From Nitrososphaerota archaeon (lineage in GTDB: Archaea; Thermoproteota; Nitrososphaeria; Nitrososphaerales; Nitrosopumilaceae): a DNA stretch of 64,000 bases. The stretch spans positions 113,671 through 177,670 of the forward strand of contig JAGWHF010000004.1 of assembly GCA_028866895.1 (NCBI GenBank), given 5' to 3'. The notes under the pieces are model-generated. The model saw only the letters and a program-made list of their open reading frames with translations. It searched no databases and was not told where the DNA came from. The translations under genes were made by a program, and so were the position numbers. Below are positions 33,573 through 42,738 of this stretch, piece after piece; position 1 is the stretch's first letter, and every line of letters starts with the position of its first letter.

Positions 33573-34639
33573 CCCTTCCCCGCTGCCCCGCCGGCAATTC
33601 CCATCTTGCCATCCTGGCTTCCGCATCCATCCTCCTCACCCTTTCACCCTTCCATCAAGTTGCACTCGGCGCTGGCGAACCCGGCGGCCCGATCCTTCTT
33701 GCATCCGTCTTCCAACCGACGGACGTTGCCGCAAACCCCTCCCATCTTTTCGTCATCCACCATCTCTGTGCGGCGCTGGGAGGAATACCCGTGCCCGGAA
33801 CCGGTGCATGTCCCGGACTAACATCCCTCTACTGCAACTCGGACCACTCTGAAAGCGGCATACTTGCAATTGACGGGCAGGGGCACGAAAAGACGATTGC
33901 GGTAATCCACGACCCCTTTGGATGCATGCAGAGAGACCACATAGCACTCTCATCTGGCCTCGGAGGCTTTCCCGCAGGCTACCTCTACGCGGTACAAGGG
34001 GACTGGGCAGGGGTAAGGATAACCAGGATGTCCCCCGACGGCTCGTACCAGACATCTATTCCCAACAAAATCCCACCCCTTGGCAGGGACGTCCACATCA
34101 CCTTTGACGGCACCGGCTCCTTCGGGCACAAGATGATAATCTCTGGCGGCAGCTGGATATGGGAGGTGGGTCCCGACGGCGAGGCCTCGCCCGCATCCGA
34201 AGTCCCCGAGAGGGGCGGGCGCGGCCAAGGCGTGGGCGCCCCCGCCGTTGCACCGTACAGCTTCGGCCCCTATGGTGGCGACCTCATCGTACCCGATCCC
34301 GGGACTGGCAGCATTTACGCGATATCCCCGAACCGCACTGTCACCAAGATAGGCGCATGGCCTGGTGCATCAGAGATTCTCTTCGTACCAACCACGCGCT
34401 GCACCTTTGGCAGTTCGGGCGCCTTCCTCCTCTCAAGCCACGCCTCCGACACTGGAGGCTCCGTTGTGAGGTACCCGCTGAGTGACTTTGCCGGCCTTGC
34501 CGGCAGTGCACTTGTAGCCAGCCAGTTCCATCCCTCGCTTGTGATTATCGCCGTGCAAAACGGGACGCTCAAGTTCTCCCAGTTCAGGCAGGAGATTGAT
34601 GCTCAGTTCCTTGAGGGGTCATCCTTTGCAACCTGCTGA
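33569..34639 (+). CDS. Secreted beta-propeller-like protein
   Basis: 356 residues; start ATG overlaps the previous stop (ATGA). Signal peptide ILASASILLTLSPFHQVALG. The body has repeating beta-hairpin patterns (GGPILLASVFQPTDVA, YLYAVQGDWAGVRIT, HKMIISGGSWIWEVG, GGDLIVPDPGTGSIYAI), as in NHL/SMP-30-like propellers, and two cysteine pairs. No catalytic residues recognised. Coupled to the solenoid gene upstream. Confidence 0.72.
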   Translation: MTLPRCPAGNSHLAILASASILLTLSPFHQVALGAGEPGGPILLASVFQPTDVAANPSHLFVIHHLCAALGGIPVPGTGACPGLTSLYCNSDHSESGILAIDGQGHEKTIAVIHDPFGCMQRDHIALSSGLGGFPAGYLYAVQGDWAGVRITRMSPDGSYQTSIPNKIPPLGRDVHITFDGTGSFGHKMIISGGSWIWEVGPDGEASPASEVPERGGRGQGVGAPAVAPYSFGPYGGDLIVPDPGTGSIYAISPNRTVTKIGAWPGASEILFVPTTRCTFGSSGAFLLSSHASDTGGSVVRYPLSDFAGLAGSALVASQFHPSLVIIAVQNGTLKFSQFRQEIDAQFLEGSSFATC

Positions 34640-34696
34640 CTCTCTTCCCGCCGGCCACCCTCCGGCGGACCCAGAGTGCACCGAACCCCCATGCCG

Positions 34697-35110
34697 TCAC
34701 GAAGGCAAGACCAGCACCTGATACTGCCTGCTTATTGAATAATAGTTGCCGTCATCGCCTATGAACATGGCAAAAAGGTTGTATGTGCACTGCCCAACCC
34801 CCTTTGGCACCGCCTTCCAAGCCACCGAAAAGACCCCGCCTGCACCGGTAGTAACTGATGCAAGAATCCTCGTGTGCTCAAACGGAGAGTCATATTCAAT
34901 GTATACAGTCTTATTTGCAAGCGGCGCGCCGCCCTCCGAGACGTACAGCCTTCCAGAGAAGTGGATCGTATCACCTGTCACGATCACCGCAGGTAAAGGT
35001 TCAAGCACAAGCGTGGTGTGTTGCTGAACGTAATACTGCCCAGATGCTGCCGCAGGAGCAAGGACTACAGTCAAGAGAGACACCAACAAAAGCAAGCCGA
35101 CCCGCCTCAT
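34697..35110 (-). CDS. Secreted Ig-like beta-sandwich protein
   Basis: 137 residues. Signal peptide MRRVGLLLLVSLLTVVLAPAAASG, then one domain with the pattern of a bacterial/archaeal Ig-like fold (GDTIHFSGRLYVSEGGAPLANKTVYIEY, TTGAGGVFSVAWKAVP, GDDGNYYSISRQYQVLV). The ATG at 35110 fits the signal peptide; the upstream frame is non-coding. Probably a surface-exposed module; ligand unknown. Confidence 0.7.
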   Translation of the reverse strand: MRRVGLLLLVSLLTVVLAPAAASGQYYVQQHTTLVLEPLPAVIVTGDTIHFSGRLYVSEGGAPLANKTVYIEYDSPFEHTRILASVTTGAGGVFSVAWKAVPKGVGQCTYNLFAMFIGDDGNYYSISRQYQVLVLPS

Positions 35111-35332
35111 TTTCCGCAAATTCTTCGTCACACATCCATAAAAACAGCCCGACCGCACCGCGTTCATACCGCAATCAGGCCAGACATCAATGTCTTATAT
35201 ACCACTACGAGAGTCCCGGATTCATGCAGGAAATATGCACTGCCCCTCTGGAATGCAGAAATCCGCCCGATATCTCGACGTGCTTGCTGCACTACCATTA
35301 ACCTGTTCCACCAAAATACATTTAATCAAGTA

Positions 35333-35746
35333 ATGGTTGTCCTCTCTCAGGACAAAATGGTTTCAGAGAAGGTCGTAAGGTTTCAGAACAAGAACAAGGA
35401 CCTCGGCCAGCTAGCACAGCAGATAGTTTCCATGATGGATGCTGACGGGTACAAGACCCAGATATCATCAAGCTCTCCCGTGGGAATCATAATCCAGGCA
35501 AAAAAAGCAGGCATCCTACGCGATATCATCACAGCGGACCGCGCCTTTACCATAATGATAACCGGCAGCCCGGACGACTTTGCAATCCACATAGGAATAG
35601 GCAAGTGGATCCAGAACATCGCGGTCGCCGCGGCGGAGGCAATCCTGCTCTCGTTCCTCTTCCTTGCAGTGGATGTCCCGGAGATGCTCTGGACCAGGCA
35701 TGTAGAGTCAGAGGTTCTCCAGAAGATAACAGGCCTCATAGGCTAG
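35333..35746 (+). CDS. Hypothetical protein with C-terminal membrane helix
   Basis: 137 residues from ATG 35333 (MVVLSQDKMVSEKVVRF); MVSEKVV eight codons on is an alternative start. N-terminal alpha/beta portion (LGQLAQQIVSMMDADGYKTQI, GIIIQAKKAGILRD, FTIMITGSPDDFAIHIGIGKW) and a hydrophobic stretch AAAEAILLSFLFLAVDV. A TATA-like ACATTTAATC is about 15-20 nt upstream. No family recognised. Confidence 0.6.
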   Translation: MVVLSQDKMVSEKVVRFQNKNKDLGQLAQQIVSMMDADGYKTQISSSSPVGIIIQAKKAGILRDIITADRAFTIMITGSPDDFAIHIGIGKWIQNIAVAAAEAILLSFLFLAVDVPEMLWTRHVESEVLQKITGLIG

Positions 35747-35864
35747 GCCCCGTTGTCTTGGGCCAAATCCCCGAGTTCTTCCATATTATCACCGTCCGCT
35801 TGACACAACGACTTCGGTAACCTAGTTAATTCTCGCATAAATACGATCAGGCCCGTCTCAGAGC

Positions 35865-35921
35865 ATGGATGATCAAGAGTCCGGACGTCCCGCCCCCTTC
35901 CAGGTGATTCCAGCAAATTGA
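35865..35921 (+). CDS. Possible leader peptide, 18 aa
   Basis: ATG 35865 lies about 25 nt after CATAAATACG, a plausible TATA box. The 18-codon frame (MDDQESGRPAPFQVIPAN) ends in TGA that overlaps the TTG start of the next secreted-protein frame (TTGA), suggesting coupled translation. Weak on its own. Confidence 0.25.
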   Translation: MDDQESGRPAPFQVIPAN

Positions 35922-36163
35922 ACAACCGCCTCCATGTCTACAGGGTTTGCCGGCTTGTCTCGCTTGCAGTTATATCCGTTGCAATATCCACGGTACTGGC
36001 CGAATCCTTCCTTGCAGGCCATCCAGCCTCCCACGGCGGACCGTCCCTTACCCGGGTATGCAGTGACGGGCGCATCCACTTCTGCCTAGTCCTCCCACCC
36101 GAAGCCCCCTCATCCCTCATGCCGGTCTCCTCCAGTAGTAGTCCGGACGAGGAGCATGCCTAG
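35918..36163 (+). CDS. Possible small secreted protein
   Basis: 81 residues, TTG start. RLVSLAVISVAISTVLAES looks like a signal peptide; the mature part (GPSLTRVCSDGRIHFCLVLPPE) has two cysteines and a serine-rich tail. Probably coupled to the preceding 18-codon frame. No family recognised. Confidence 0.4.
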   Translation: MNNRLHVYRVCRLVSLAVISVAISTVLAESFLAGHPASHGGPSLTRVCSDGRIHFCLVLPPEAPSSLMPVSSSSSPDEEHA

Positions 36164-36216
36164 GCCAGATCGCAGCATTTTTCTATCGTGATGGTTGCGG
36201 TGGTACATCTGACGAA

Positions 36217-36894
36217 ATGGCTGGAAAAAGAGTCCTCATAATATTTGCAGTAATTATTGCGGCAGCGGCAGGAGGGCTTGCCTTCCCCTTCCTCTCCACC
36301 CTCCACATCAACGTGCCCCCGCCAAATACCACCATGTGGCAAATGGGCAAGGGCTCCCAGTACCTGCCCCACATGTCATACAAGATTGACTACAACGGAA
36401 CCCCATATAGCGCCGACATTGCCTACAAGAGCGCAGATCTGTTCTCCCTACTTCTAACCCATGATGCCAAGACCGATATTGACCAGACAGTAAACGCAAG
36501 CCAGGTCTACCTCTTCAAGGGGGAGTCCAGCAAGACAGATCCCTACTTTGAGATGCTTGACAATACGATCTTCTCAATGAACTGGTATGCCACGTCCCCC
36601 AAATACCTCGCAGTGGGGGCCTCATGGGGCGACGTCTACATTGGGTCCATTCACGAGCACATGAGGGTGCGAAGCTGCGGGAAGGTGGACCTGCCGTTTG
36701 GGAGCCTTGATGCCCAGGTGCTCTCATACAGGGAGATTGACGGCAGCAACAACACCGTCTGGATAGTGGACAACCTTCCCCTCCCCGTGATGGCAAAATA
36801 CTACCTTCCAGACCAGAACCTCCACTATTCGTTCCAGATGGTCTCCCTTGATGCCAAGTCCACCCCCTTCAAGCCGTGCCCCGGCCAACCCTGA
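36217..36894 (+). CDS. Secreted/membrane-anchored protein, unknown
   Basis: 225 residues: N-terminal segment VLIIFAVIIAAAAGGLAFPF, then an extracytoplasmic domain rich in aromatic residues and glycosylation-type NxS/T sites (NGTPYSADIAYKS, NASQVYLFKG, NNTVWIVDNLPLPV). Two cysteines at RVRSCGKV and FKPCPG. No family recognised. Next secreted gene follows 60 nt on, so possible co-transcription. Confidence 0.68.
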   Translation: MAGKRVLIIFAVIIAAAAGGLAFPFLSTLHINVPPPNTTMWQMGKGSQYLPHMSYKIDYNGTPYSADIAYKSADLFSLLLTHDAKTDIDQTVNASQVYLFKGESSKTDPYFEMLDNTIFSMNWYATSPKYLAVGASWGDVYIGSIHEHMRVRSCGKVDLPFGSLDAQVLSYREIDGSNNTVWIVDNLPLPVMAKYYLPDQNLHYSFQMVSLDAKSTPFKPCPGQP

Positions 36895-36953
36895 CACCGG
36901 ACGGGTAGGCCCCCACCACGTCCCGGCCCTTTGAGCGCCCCAGTTCCGCATCC

Positions 36954-37955
36954 TTGATTAGTAGTCAGGCAGATCAATACACGTTGTCGCCCACATGGTT
37001 TGCGCTCCCCCTCCTGGCAATCCTCGCAGCAGCCATCCCCCTCCAGGTCTCGGCCCAGGGAGTGGTAGGCTGGGACCGTGCAGCATACCCTCCAAACTCC
37101 TACGGCATCCTTCAAATTTCCGACCGGGACATGAGCATGAATCCCATGACCATCAGCACATTCCAGACAAGCGTCTGGTCCTCCTCCGACCTTGGCGGCA
37201 TAAGGCTTGAGATGGTGGAAACCTCCCCCGGATCCGGCGTCTTTACCGGACACGTCTACTTTTCCACAAACTACCCGTCCTCAGCCAACAGGCTTCACGT
37301 CACTGCAGGCGACACAGTCACCGCGCAGTATGTCGACAGGACCCTCCCACCCCCATACCTCGAGTCACAGGAGATCATCATCAGAGCCACCGCCCTGATA
37401 TCATCCAACTCGACATCCCAGTCCGCCTCCCCCCCTAGTGCCTGCGGCTACTCGCTAGACGGCCGCCTCCTCTACGGTCCAAACTCGTGCCCTCCAGAGG
37501 GGACCCCCACAATCATCTCACAGGCAGTCCAGATCCCTCCCGACGTTGCCGATTACCTCATGCACACGGACGAACAATACTACATGCTGATGCTTTCAGG
37601 CTTCAAGTGTACGGGATGCCAAGAGCATCCCACAATGTCCTGCGCGTACGGCCCCAACGGAACCGTCGCCCCCACATTTACTGGCGCTCAGATGCGCGTC
37701 CTGCTGGACCTCCACGCAAACTATTCCTTCCCCATCTGCCCCTTTTACAAAAATCATGCCGAACCTCCGCACCCATCAGTCCCTCCCAGATACGAATCAC
37801 CCCGCATGCAGGCAATGTCGGGCGTTCCCCCAGACAAGGTACAATGCGTGAAGGGCCTGGAGCTTGTCATAAGGGCGGAGGATGGCTCCCCCGCATGCGT
37901 GACCCCCAGCACCGCTGCAAGGCTGCTTTCCCAGGGCTGGGCACGCATTCCATGA
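36954..37955 (+). CDS. Secreted protein with N-terminal YPPN-type beta domain and GLELxIK tail
   Basis: 333 residues, TTG start. Signal peptide ends VSAQG; the first domain (DRAAYPPNSYGILQISDRDM, GGIRLEMVETSPGSGVF) resembles the repeat domain of thaumarchaeal surface proteins. A middle region holds CxxC and PxHxxxCxY-type cysteine clusters (FKCTGCQEHPTMSCAYG). The C-terminus CVKGLELVIRAEDGSPAC, LLSQGWARIP is the same module as in the protein at 32.8 kb. Likely cell-wall-associated; function unknown. Confidence 0.75.
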   Translation: MISSQADQYTLSPTWFALPLLAILAAAIPLQVSAQGVVGWDRAAYPPNSYGILQISDRDMSMNPMTISTFQTSVWSSSDLGGIRLEMVETSPGSGVFTGHVYFSTNYPSSANRLHVTAGDTVTAQYVDRTLPPPYLESQEIIIRATALISSNSTSQSASPPSACGYSLDGRLLYGPNSCPPEGTPTIISQAVQIPPDVADYLMHTDEQYYMLMLSGFKCTGCQEHPTMSCAYGPNGTVAPTFTGAQMRVLLDLHANYSFPICPFYKNHAEPPHPSVPPRYESPRMQAMSGVPPDKVQCVKGLELVIRAEDGSPACVTPSTAARLLSQGWARIP

Positions 37956-37972
37956 TGGGCTTGCCTGGTGTT

Positions 37973-40033
37973 TTATCTTCCGGGGGAGAGATGGACCTCG
38001 TCTGACCCTTCCGACTGGCCCACCGAGTTGACTGCAGTCACATAATAGTAGTACGTCACGCCATTTACCAGATAATAGTTGGTATAGTTCTGCACATTGT
38101 ACGGTACTGATGAAAGGAAGATCTCCTCTCCGCTGCTCATGCCAGCATAGATGTCATACTTTGCCACCGGGGAGCCGCCATCGTCACCCGGTACCTTCCA
38201 TGAGAGCTTTATCCCTTGCGGCACCCCCGATGCCTCCAAGTCCTGCGGAGCGGACGGCGCGGTAGGAGGTTCAGTCACCGATGCCTCGTTTGACGGTATT
38301 GACTGACCGGCCCCATTTGTTGCCGTCACGTAATAATAGTATGATCTGTGACCTCCCGACGGCGAGTCCGTGCAGGAGAGCGACCTTCCAGAGACCGATT
38401 TGAGTGGCACCTCTAGGCCCGACTCTGTTCCTCGGAATAGGGTGTACTTGTCCAGAGGCGACCCATTCGAGGACGGCGGTGGCGACCATGTGAGGTATAC
38501 AGTTCCGTCAGTCAGCGTGGCGGCAAGCCCCTCCGGTGCCGAAGGCCGCGTATCCGGAGTCCCGTACACTTCGTTTGAAGCTACCGATTCCCCCTTCGCA
38601 TTTGCAGCAGTGATGTAATAATAATAGCTAACACCGTTCTCAAGATCCGGGTCGGTATACGTCTGATTTGCGGGAGGCATGGAGATCAGAAACATCTCTC
38701 CTCCCGACGAGGATCCCCTGTACACGCTGTAGCGCGTGACAGGCAGGCCGCCCCCAAATGACGGTGGCTGCCACTTTAGCGTCACGCTCCGGTCTGAGGC
38801 GTTCACCTCGAGGCCGGCAGGCGCAGAAGGTACGGTAGGCTTGGGCGAAAGGAATGAGACAAGGCCCCACACCTGAGGACTTCCAAGCCCCGTTGCGAGG
38901 TCGTAACCCTCTGTCGCAGGGTTCTTGCCTGAAGTGCCCGTGACGATATCCCTGAAATTGGATGCATACAGCGTGCCGGTTGCGGCAGTATAAAGCTCCG
39001 AGCTTGCCAGATCCCTGTCGGAGGAGAGTTTTGCGCCCTCCCCGTCCGATATGGCTGCAATCGAGGCCCATTGCGCAGCCCCTGCACCTGTCCCGCCCAC
39101 ACGGAACCATCCTGTCTGGTTGAGGTATGGCGTTGAATCATAGACTGCAAACCCGGTCGCAGGATCCGCGTCATACGAGACATCAGGTACTGCCCTCCTG
39201 TCAGATCCCTGTATATCATAAGTCATCTGGTAATCAGGCTCGTTTTCATACAGACTGTGCCATCCTCCCCCGCCTGCCCACGCAGTCTCTCCCCTCTCCA
39301 TCCCGGACGTGCCTGTGTATAGCGTCGTCCCGCCTACAGAAACCACGCCTGGCGATGCTGCAGGGTATGATGCCCCGGAACCTCCCGAAGCCGCAAAGAA
39401 GACAGTTCCAGCCCTTGAGAAATAATTGTCATACATAGTCTCGTTTGGAAACTCCGCCAAACCCCAGCCCATCGAGACCGCTCCTGCACCGGTCCCGTTT
39501 TCCGCATAGCCTACAGCCCCCATGATGTCTGAAAGATCCGCAGACCTGGACTCTACAAGGACGATCCTTGCGCCAGGAGCGGTTGCGTGCACCCATTCCA
39601 CCGCAAGCGAGTCTTCAAGAGCCCACGTCGAGCTTGCCGCTGGCACCCCTTGCGGTGCCGCCTTTGAAAGACATCCGTCGGCCTCGGTGCAAGCCGGAAG
39701 CCCCCACTGCGCATCAAACGTTGCAAGATCACTCCCTACGGTAGGGTCGTCGTAGGCGCCCACTATTGCCACAGTCTGCCCGTATCCGCACAGGTTTACA
39801 AAGTTCCAGTCAGAAGGGCCGGTCATGAGGCAATGAAGTTTGGAGAACCCGTATGCGTTCCATACCTGCGTCGTGTTGAGTCCCCCAGGGCTTGCCGTAG
39901 CGTTGCCATCGACCTTAAAGTATGGTCTTGCCTGGGGTACCTTCGGCATGGGAGCGGCGTGAGCTGCTGGAATCAAGAGTACCACTAGTGATAACGAAAT
40001 GGTCAGGACAAATAACGTAAGGTTCCTATTCAA
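37973..40033 (-). CDS. Sedolisin-like (S53) protein with catalytic losses, three fibronectin type III domains
   Basis: 686 residues. Signal peptide ending IPAAHAAP, then an S53-like domain: GYGQTVAIVGAYDDPTV, ALEDSLAVEWVHATAPG, SMGWGLAEFP, and the calcium site NPATEGYDLATGLGSP. In the ExxxD motif the Asp is Ala (EDSLA), and the GTSxxxP motif holds no serine (GGTGAGAAQW), so peptidase activity should be lost. From about residue 385 three fibronectin type III repeats follow (PSAPAGLEV, PSAPEGLAA, PSAPQDLEA). Likely an exported binding protein. The leader would be secreted through Sec. Confidence 0.82.
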   Translation of the reverse strand: MNRNLTLFVLTISLSLVVLLIPAAHAAPMPKVPQARPYFKVDGNATASPGGLNTTQVWNAYGFSKLHCLMTGPSDWNFVNLCGYGQTVAIVGAYDDPTVGSDLATFDAQWGLPACTEADGCLSKAAPQGVPAASSTWALEDSLAVEWVHATAPGARIVLVESRSADLSDIMGAVGYAENGTGAGAVSMGWGLAEFPNETMYDNYFSRAGTVFFAASGGSGASYPAASPGVVSVGGTTLYTGTSGMERGETAWAGGGGWHSLYENEPDYQMTYDIQGSDRRAVPDVSYDADPATGFAVYDSTPYLNQTGWFRVGGTGAGAAQWASIAAISDGEGAKLSSDRDLASSELYTAATGTLYASNFRDIVTGTSGKNPATEGYDLATGLGSPQVWGLVSFLSPKPTVPSAPAGLEVNASDRSVTLKWQPPSFGGGLPVTRYSVYRGSSSGGEMFLISMPPANQTYTDPDLENGVSYYYYITAANAKGESVASNEVYGTPDTRPSAPEGLAATLTDGTVYLTWSPPPSSNGSPLDKYTLFRGTESGLEVPLKSVSGRSLSCTDSPSGGHRSYYYYVTATNGAGQSIPSNEASVTEPPTAPSAPQDLEASGVPQGIKLSWKVPGDDGGSPVAKYDIYAGMSSGEEIFLSSVPYNVQNYTNYYLVNGVTYYYYVTAVNSVGQSEGSDEVHLSPGR

Positions 40034-40158
40034 CCTCCAGTTGCTTTCAGGAAAGTTACATAACCTGCCGACTCAGCTTAAACTGCCAAACATGTCGAAA
40101 ACTGTTGCCAGAACGCACTTGCCAAGATGGACGACCCCCACACTGGGTCTGCCCCTGC

Positions 40159-40446
40159 TCATGCCGGACCCTTTCCCAGCACGAGCTCCAATACCGAGTT
40201 GTTCAGCCTGGATGACTTTACCTCAAGGTGACCCCTATCCCTCACGTACGATACTGCCTTCCTGAAGATCTGCCCGTCTGCTGCGACCTCCACTATCATC
40301 ATCCTGTTCCGCGAATCAAGGAAGACATCCTCCCTTGTGATGCCCGGCATAGCCACTATCACCCTTACCTCCTCACCCTCCTCAATCACGTCAATCAACG
40401 GGTCCCTCTCAGGCCAGGGGCAAATCTTCTTCTCCATCCTCTTCAT
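40159..40446 (-). CDS. Small heat-shock (Hsp20/alpha-crystallin-like) protein
   Basis: 95 residues, mainly the alpha-crystallin domain: DPLIDVIEEGEEVRVIVAMPGITREDVFLD, KAVSYVRDRG, NNSVLELVLGKG. It has a very short N-terminal arm and no C-terminal IxI tail, unlike typical oligomeric sHsps. ATP-independent chaperone role inferred. SD GGAGGTGA lies 5 nt before the ATG, making it one of the few genes here with a strong ribosome site. Confidence 0.8.
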   Translation of the reverse strand: MKRMEKKICPWPERDPLIDVIEEGEEVRVIVAMPGITREDVFLDSRNRMMIVEVAADGQIFRKAVSYVRDRGHLEVKSSRLNNSVLELVLGKGPA

Positions 40447-40452
40447 GCCGTC

Positions 40453-40512
40453 TCACCTCCGGGGCGCCGAGTCTTTCTTCCGCCCATACCATAGTATGCC
40501 CTTCCTGCGCAT
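40453..40512 (-). CDS. Possible 19-aa upstream peptide of the sHsp gene
   Basis: ATG-started 19-codon basic frame whose stop falls at the ribosome-binding site of the Hsp20 gene, as in translational leaders. TATA-like sequence (CAAAGTATACC) precedes it. Weak. Confidence 0.2.
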   Translation of the reverse strand: MRRKGILWYGRKKDSAPRR

Positions 40513-40592
40513 AAAGCGTATCGGTATACTTTGTGTTACGGAATTCCTACCTGCCGCCATCTGGAGGATGCCGGCGAGAATCGCCAAATCAA

Positions 40593-40601
40593 TTTTTATA
40601 A
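40593..40601 (+). promoter_or_regulatory. TATA box of the FNR-like gene
   Basis: TTTTTATAA centred about 25 nt before the ATG, the spacing of a leaderless archaeal promoter. Confidence 0.5.
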
Positions 40602-40622
40602 CATCCTGCCGGACCTATCCCA

Positions 40623-41534
40623 ATGTCGGATTCAGGTGTCGAGTGGGAGGTAGTAGACAAGATTCCCGAGACGCCCTCCTCCAATACCTTTGTCTTCTCC
40701 CCCTGCGAGAAGGCCGAATTTTCCGTCGGCCAGTTCGTCACCGTTGGCACAACAATCACGAGGCCATCCCAGGACGGGGGCACCGAGGAGGATTGGGCAG
40801 AAAGGGCATATTCCATAGCATCCTCGCCAGCAAGAGACTTGGTAGAGATTTGCATAAAGACGGAGAAGCCCTACGGCTACGTCACTCCCACCCTCAAGAA
40901 GGCAGACGGTTTTGCCGCCTACTTTAATGAACAGGTAAGGAAGGGCGACAGGGTGAAGGTAAGGCTTGAGAAGCGCAAGGACCACTTCCTCTACAAGGTA
41001 GCCTCCGGCCTAGAGAAGGATATCGCATACTGGTCTGGCGCAAACGGAGTCGAATCTGCAAGAGGACTCATCCAGTGGATGGAGGACAGGCCGGATCTTG
41101 GAATCAGGTTGCTCCTCTTTTACAGCAATCCCCACCTCTACCTCAGCGAGACGGATAGGCGGATAAACGTCATCTATTACGACTGGCTAATCGAGAAGGC
41201 CAAGTCCATCCCAAACCTCAAGGTCGTCCTCACCTTCACAAGGGACTCCCAAATTCCGGTTTCCGACCACCCGCACGTGATCTATCGCAGGGGAAGATTC
41301 TTCACGGCGGAGGACGGCACACCCGAAAAGACCCTGACCAAGTACAGGGGGACTGCGGATGGAGTCTTCAATCCCATATGCGGCAGCTCGGGCTTTGTTA
41401 CAGGAGTGGTGGCCGGACCCGACGGCGGGCTTGTCAGGAGGAAGGGCATGATTCAGAACCTGGCAGAGATCGAGGGAGTCGGCACCGAGAAGATGGACAG
41501 GGAACAGTTCTACCTAGACCATGCGCACGGATGA
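40623..41534 (+). CDS. Ferredoxin-NADP reductase-like flavoprotein
   Basis: 303 residues. FAD-binding beta-barrel with AERAYSIASSPA (RxYS), EICIKTEKPYG and RVKVRLEKRKDHF, followed by an NAD(P)-binding half (DIAYWSGANGVESARGLI, RLLLFYSNPHLYL) and the C-terminal NPICGSSGFV segment. Electron transfer between NAD(P)H and a ferredoxin or oxygenase partner is expected; the partner is not adjacent. A leaderless promoter precedes it. The C-terminal cysteine motif ICGSSG is as in FNR/CDR oxidoreductases. Confidence 0.82.
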   Translation: MSDSGVEWEVVDKIPETPSSNTFVFSPCEKAEFSVGQFVTVGTTITRPSQDGGTEEDWAERAYSIASSPARDLVEICIKTEKPYGYVTPTLKKADGFAAYFNEQVRKGDRVKVRLEKRKDHFLYKVASGLEKDIAYWSGANGVESARGLIQWMEDRPDLGIRLLLFYSNPHLYLSETDRRINVIYYDWLIEKAKSIPNLKVVLTFTRDSQIPVSDHPHVIYRRGRFFTAEDGTPEKTLTKYRGTADGVFNPICGSSGFVTGVVAGPDGGLVRRKGMIQNLAEIEGVGTEKMDREQFYLDHAHG

Positions 41535-41625
41535 ATACCGGCCACAGCTGTCGGCCCGCAATATGCACAAGTATCCGCCAGGACAAGATTTTATCGTACA
41601 TGAATGATGGCTGTAAGATAGCCTT

Positions 41626-41925
41626 CTAGAACTCTGCCCTTTTCATCTTTGAGCCGCACCTTGAGCATATGGCACCCTTGAACCTGTTGTTGCAGGCAAG
41701 GCAGACGTACCTAAAGCCCGAACCCTGGCCGAAGGAACCGGCTCCCATCCCCATCCCTCCCATCCTCCTCATTGCCCTGTTTCTCAGGATGAGAGGATAG
41801 AGTGCGAATACTGCTAGTGCCGCAATGAGGCCAAAAGGCCACGGAAGCAGCATCTGCAGCCCTATGCTTATCGCAAGTGATACAAATATTGAAACAAGAT
41901 ACGACTTGTAATTTATCAATTCCAC
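41626..41925 (-). CDS. Membrane protein with C-terminal zinc ribbon
   Basis: 99 residues from a GTG start (MELINYKSYLVS). Two hydrophobic segments (VSIFVSLAISIGLQMLLPW and LIAALAVFALYPLIL), a glycine/methionine-rich linker and then YVCLACNNRFKGAICSRCGSKMKRAEF, with two CxxC knuckles forming a zinc ribbon in the cytosol. The shorter start is preferred because the upstream extension lacks protein-like sequence. Common type in archaea, function unknown. Confidence 0.7.
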   Translation of the reverse strand: MELINYKSYLVSIFVSLAISIGLQMLLPWPFGLIAALAVFALYPLILRNRAMRRMGGMGMGAGSFGQGSGFRYVCLACNNRFKGAICSRCGSKMKRAEF

Positions 41926-42097
41926 CCCATTATTACATGAAGCTAAACTTAAACGTAGAGGAACTTGGTTAGTGTGACTCTGTGTTTCATTGTAGACGTC
42001 CTGAATATATCCAAAGAATCCCACACAAGTACAATGCAACTGCGGCAGTCAAGACACACACCTGTCGCCTACCCCCACAATTCAGGGCGAGAATCAG

Positions 42098-42631
42098 GTG
42101 ATCTCGAAGATGCCCAGGTTTGACTTCAGGATCTTCCTGCTGCCAGTTGCAGCCCTTTCCCTCCTATCCCCAGCCGGCCCCGTTCCCCATGCCCATGCCT
42201 TCAGCTTTGCCACAAGCTATCCCGTTACCGTTACCGACAACGCCGGACATGCGCACCTCAGGGATCCCAAGACTGGCATCACCGTTGCGCTTTCCAACTC
42301 CAACACGAACGTAAGCTTTGGAATAATCTCGTCCCGTCTGGAGACCCCGGGCAGCGCCGTGGATGCAGCCCCCCTTTCAGGACCTGAATACTTTGGGCTT
42401 GCATTGCTCGGAATCTCGTCCGGAAATGCAAGAATTTGCGTCCCTTCAGACCATCAAAGCCCGAGAACCGAGATGCTTTACTGGGACTCTCCAGCCTGGT
42501 CCTGGCTTTCAGCAGTCACAAAGACAGATGGCAAGATCTGCGGCAGCGTACCCGTGGGAGCCTTTGTCGGCTCCAATTTTGTCAGCTCGTACACCGACAT
42601 AGCTGTAGGCCAGATGCCTGGCATGCCGTGA
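42098..42631 (+). CDS. Secreted protein, unknown
   Basis: 177 residues (GTG start; ATG 12 nt on is an alternative). Signal peptide FRIFLLPVAALSLLSPAG to AHAFS; mature chain is beta-rich (YPVTVTDNAGHAHLRDPKTG, ALLGISSGNARICVP, CGSVPVGAFVGSN) with two cysteines. No known domain. One of a run of exported proteins between 32 and 48 kb. Confidence 0.65.
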   Translation: MISKMPRFDFRIFLLPVAALSLLSPAGPVPHAHAFSFATSYPVTVTDNAGHAHLRDPKTGITVALSNSNTNVSFGIISSRLETPGSAVDAAPLSGPEYFGLALLGISSGNARICVPSDHQSPRTEMLYWDSPAWSWLSAVTKTDGKICGSVPVGAFVGSNFVSSYTDIAVGQMPGMP

Positions 42632-42738
42632 CCTTTCCTGCCCATCTAGTCCCCGGTATGAAAAAACACTTGGCCCAGCCCGTTCAACCCTCAAGGTAGG
42701 GGATCAGCCCATTTCCAGACGGCACAGAACGCGGCTCT

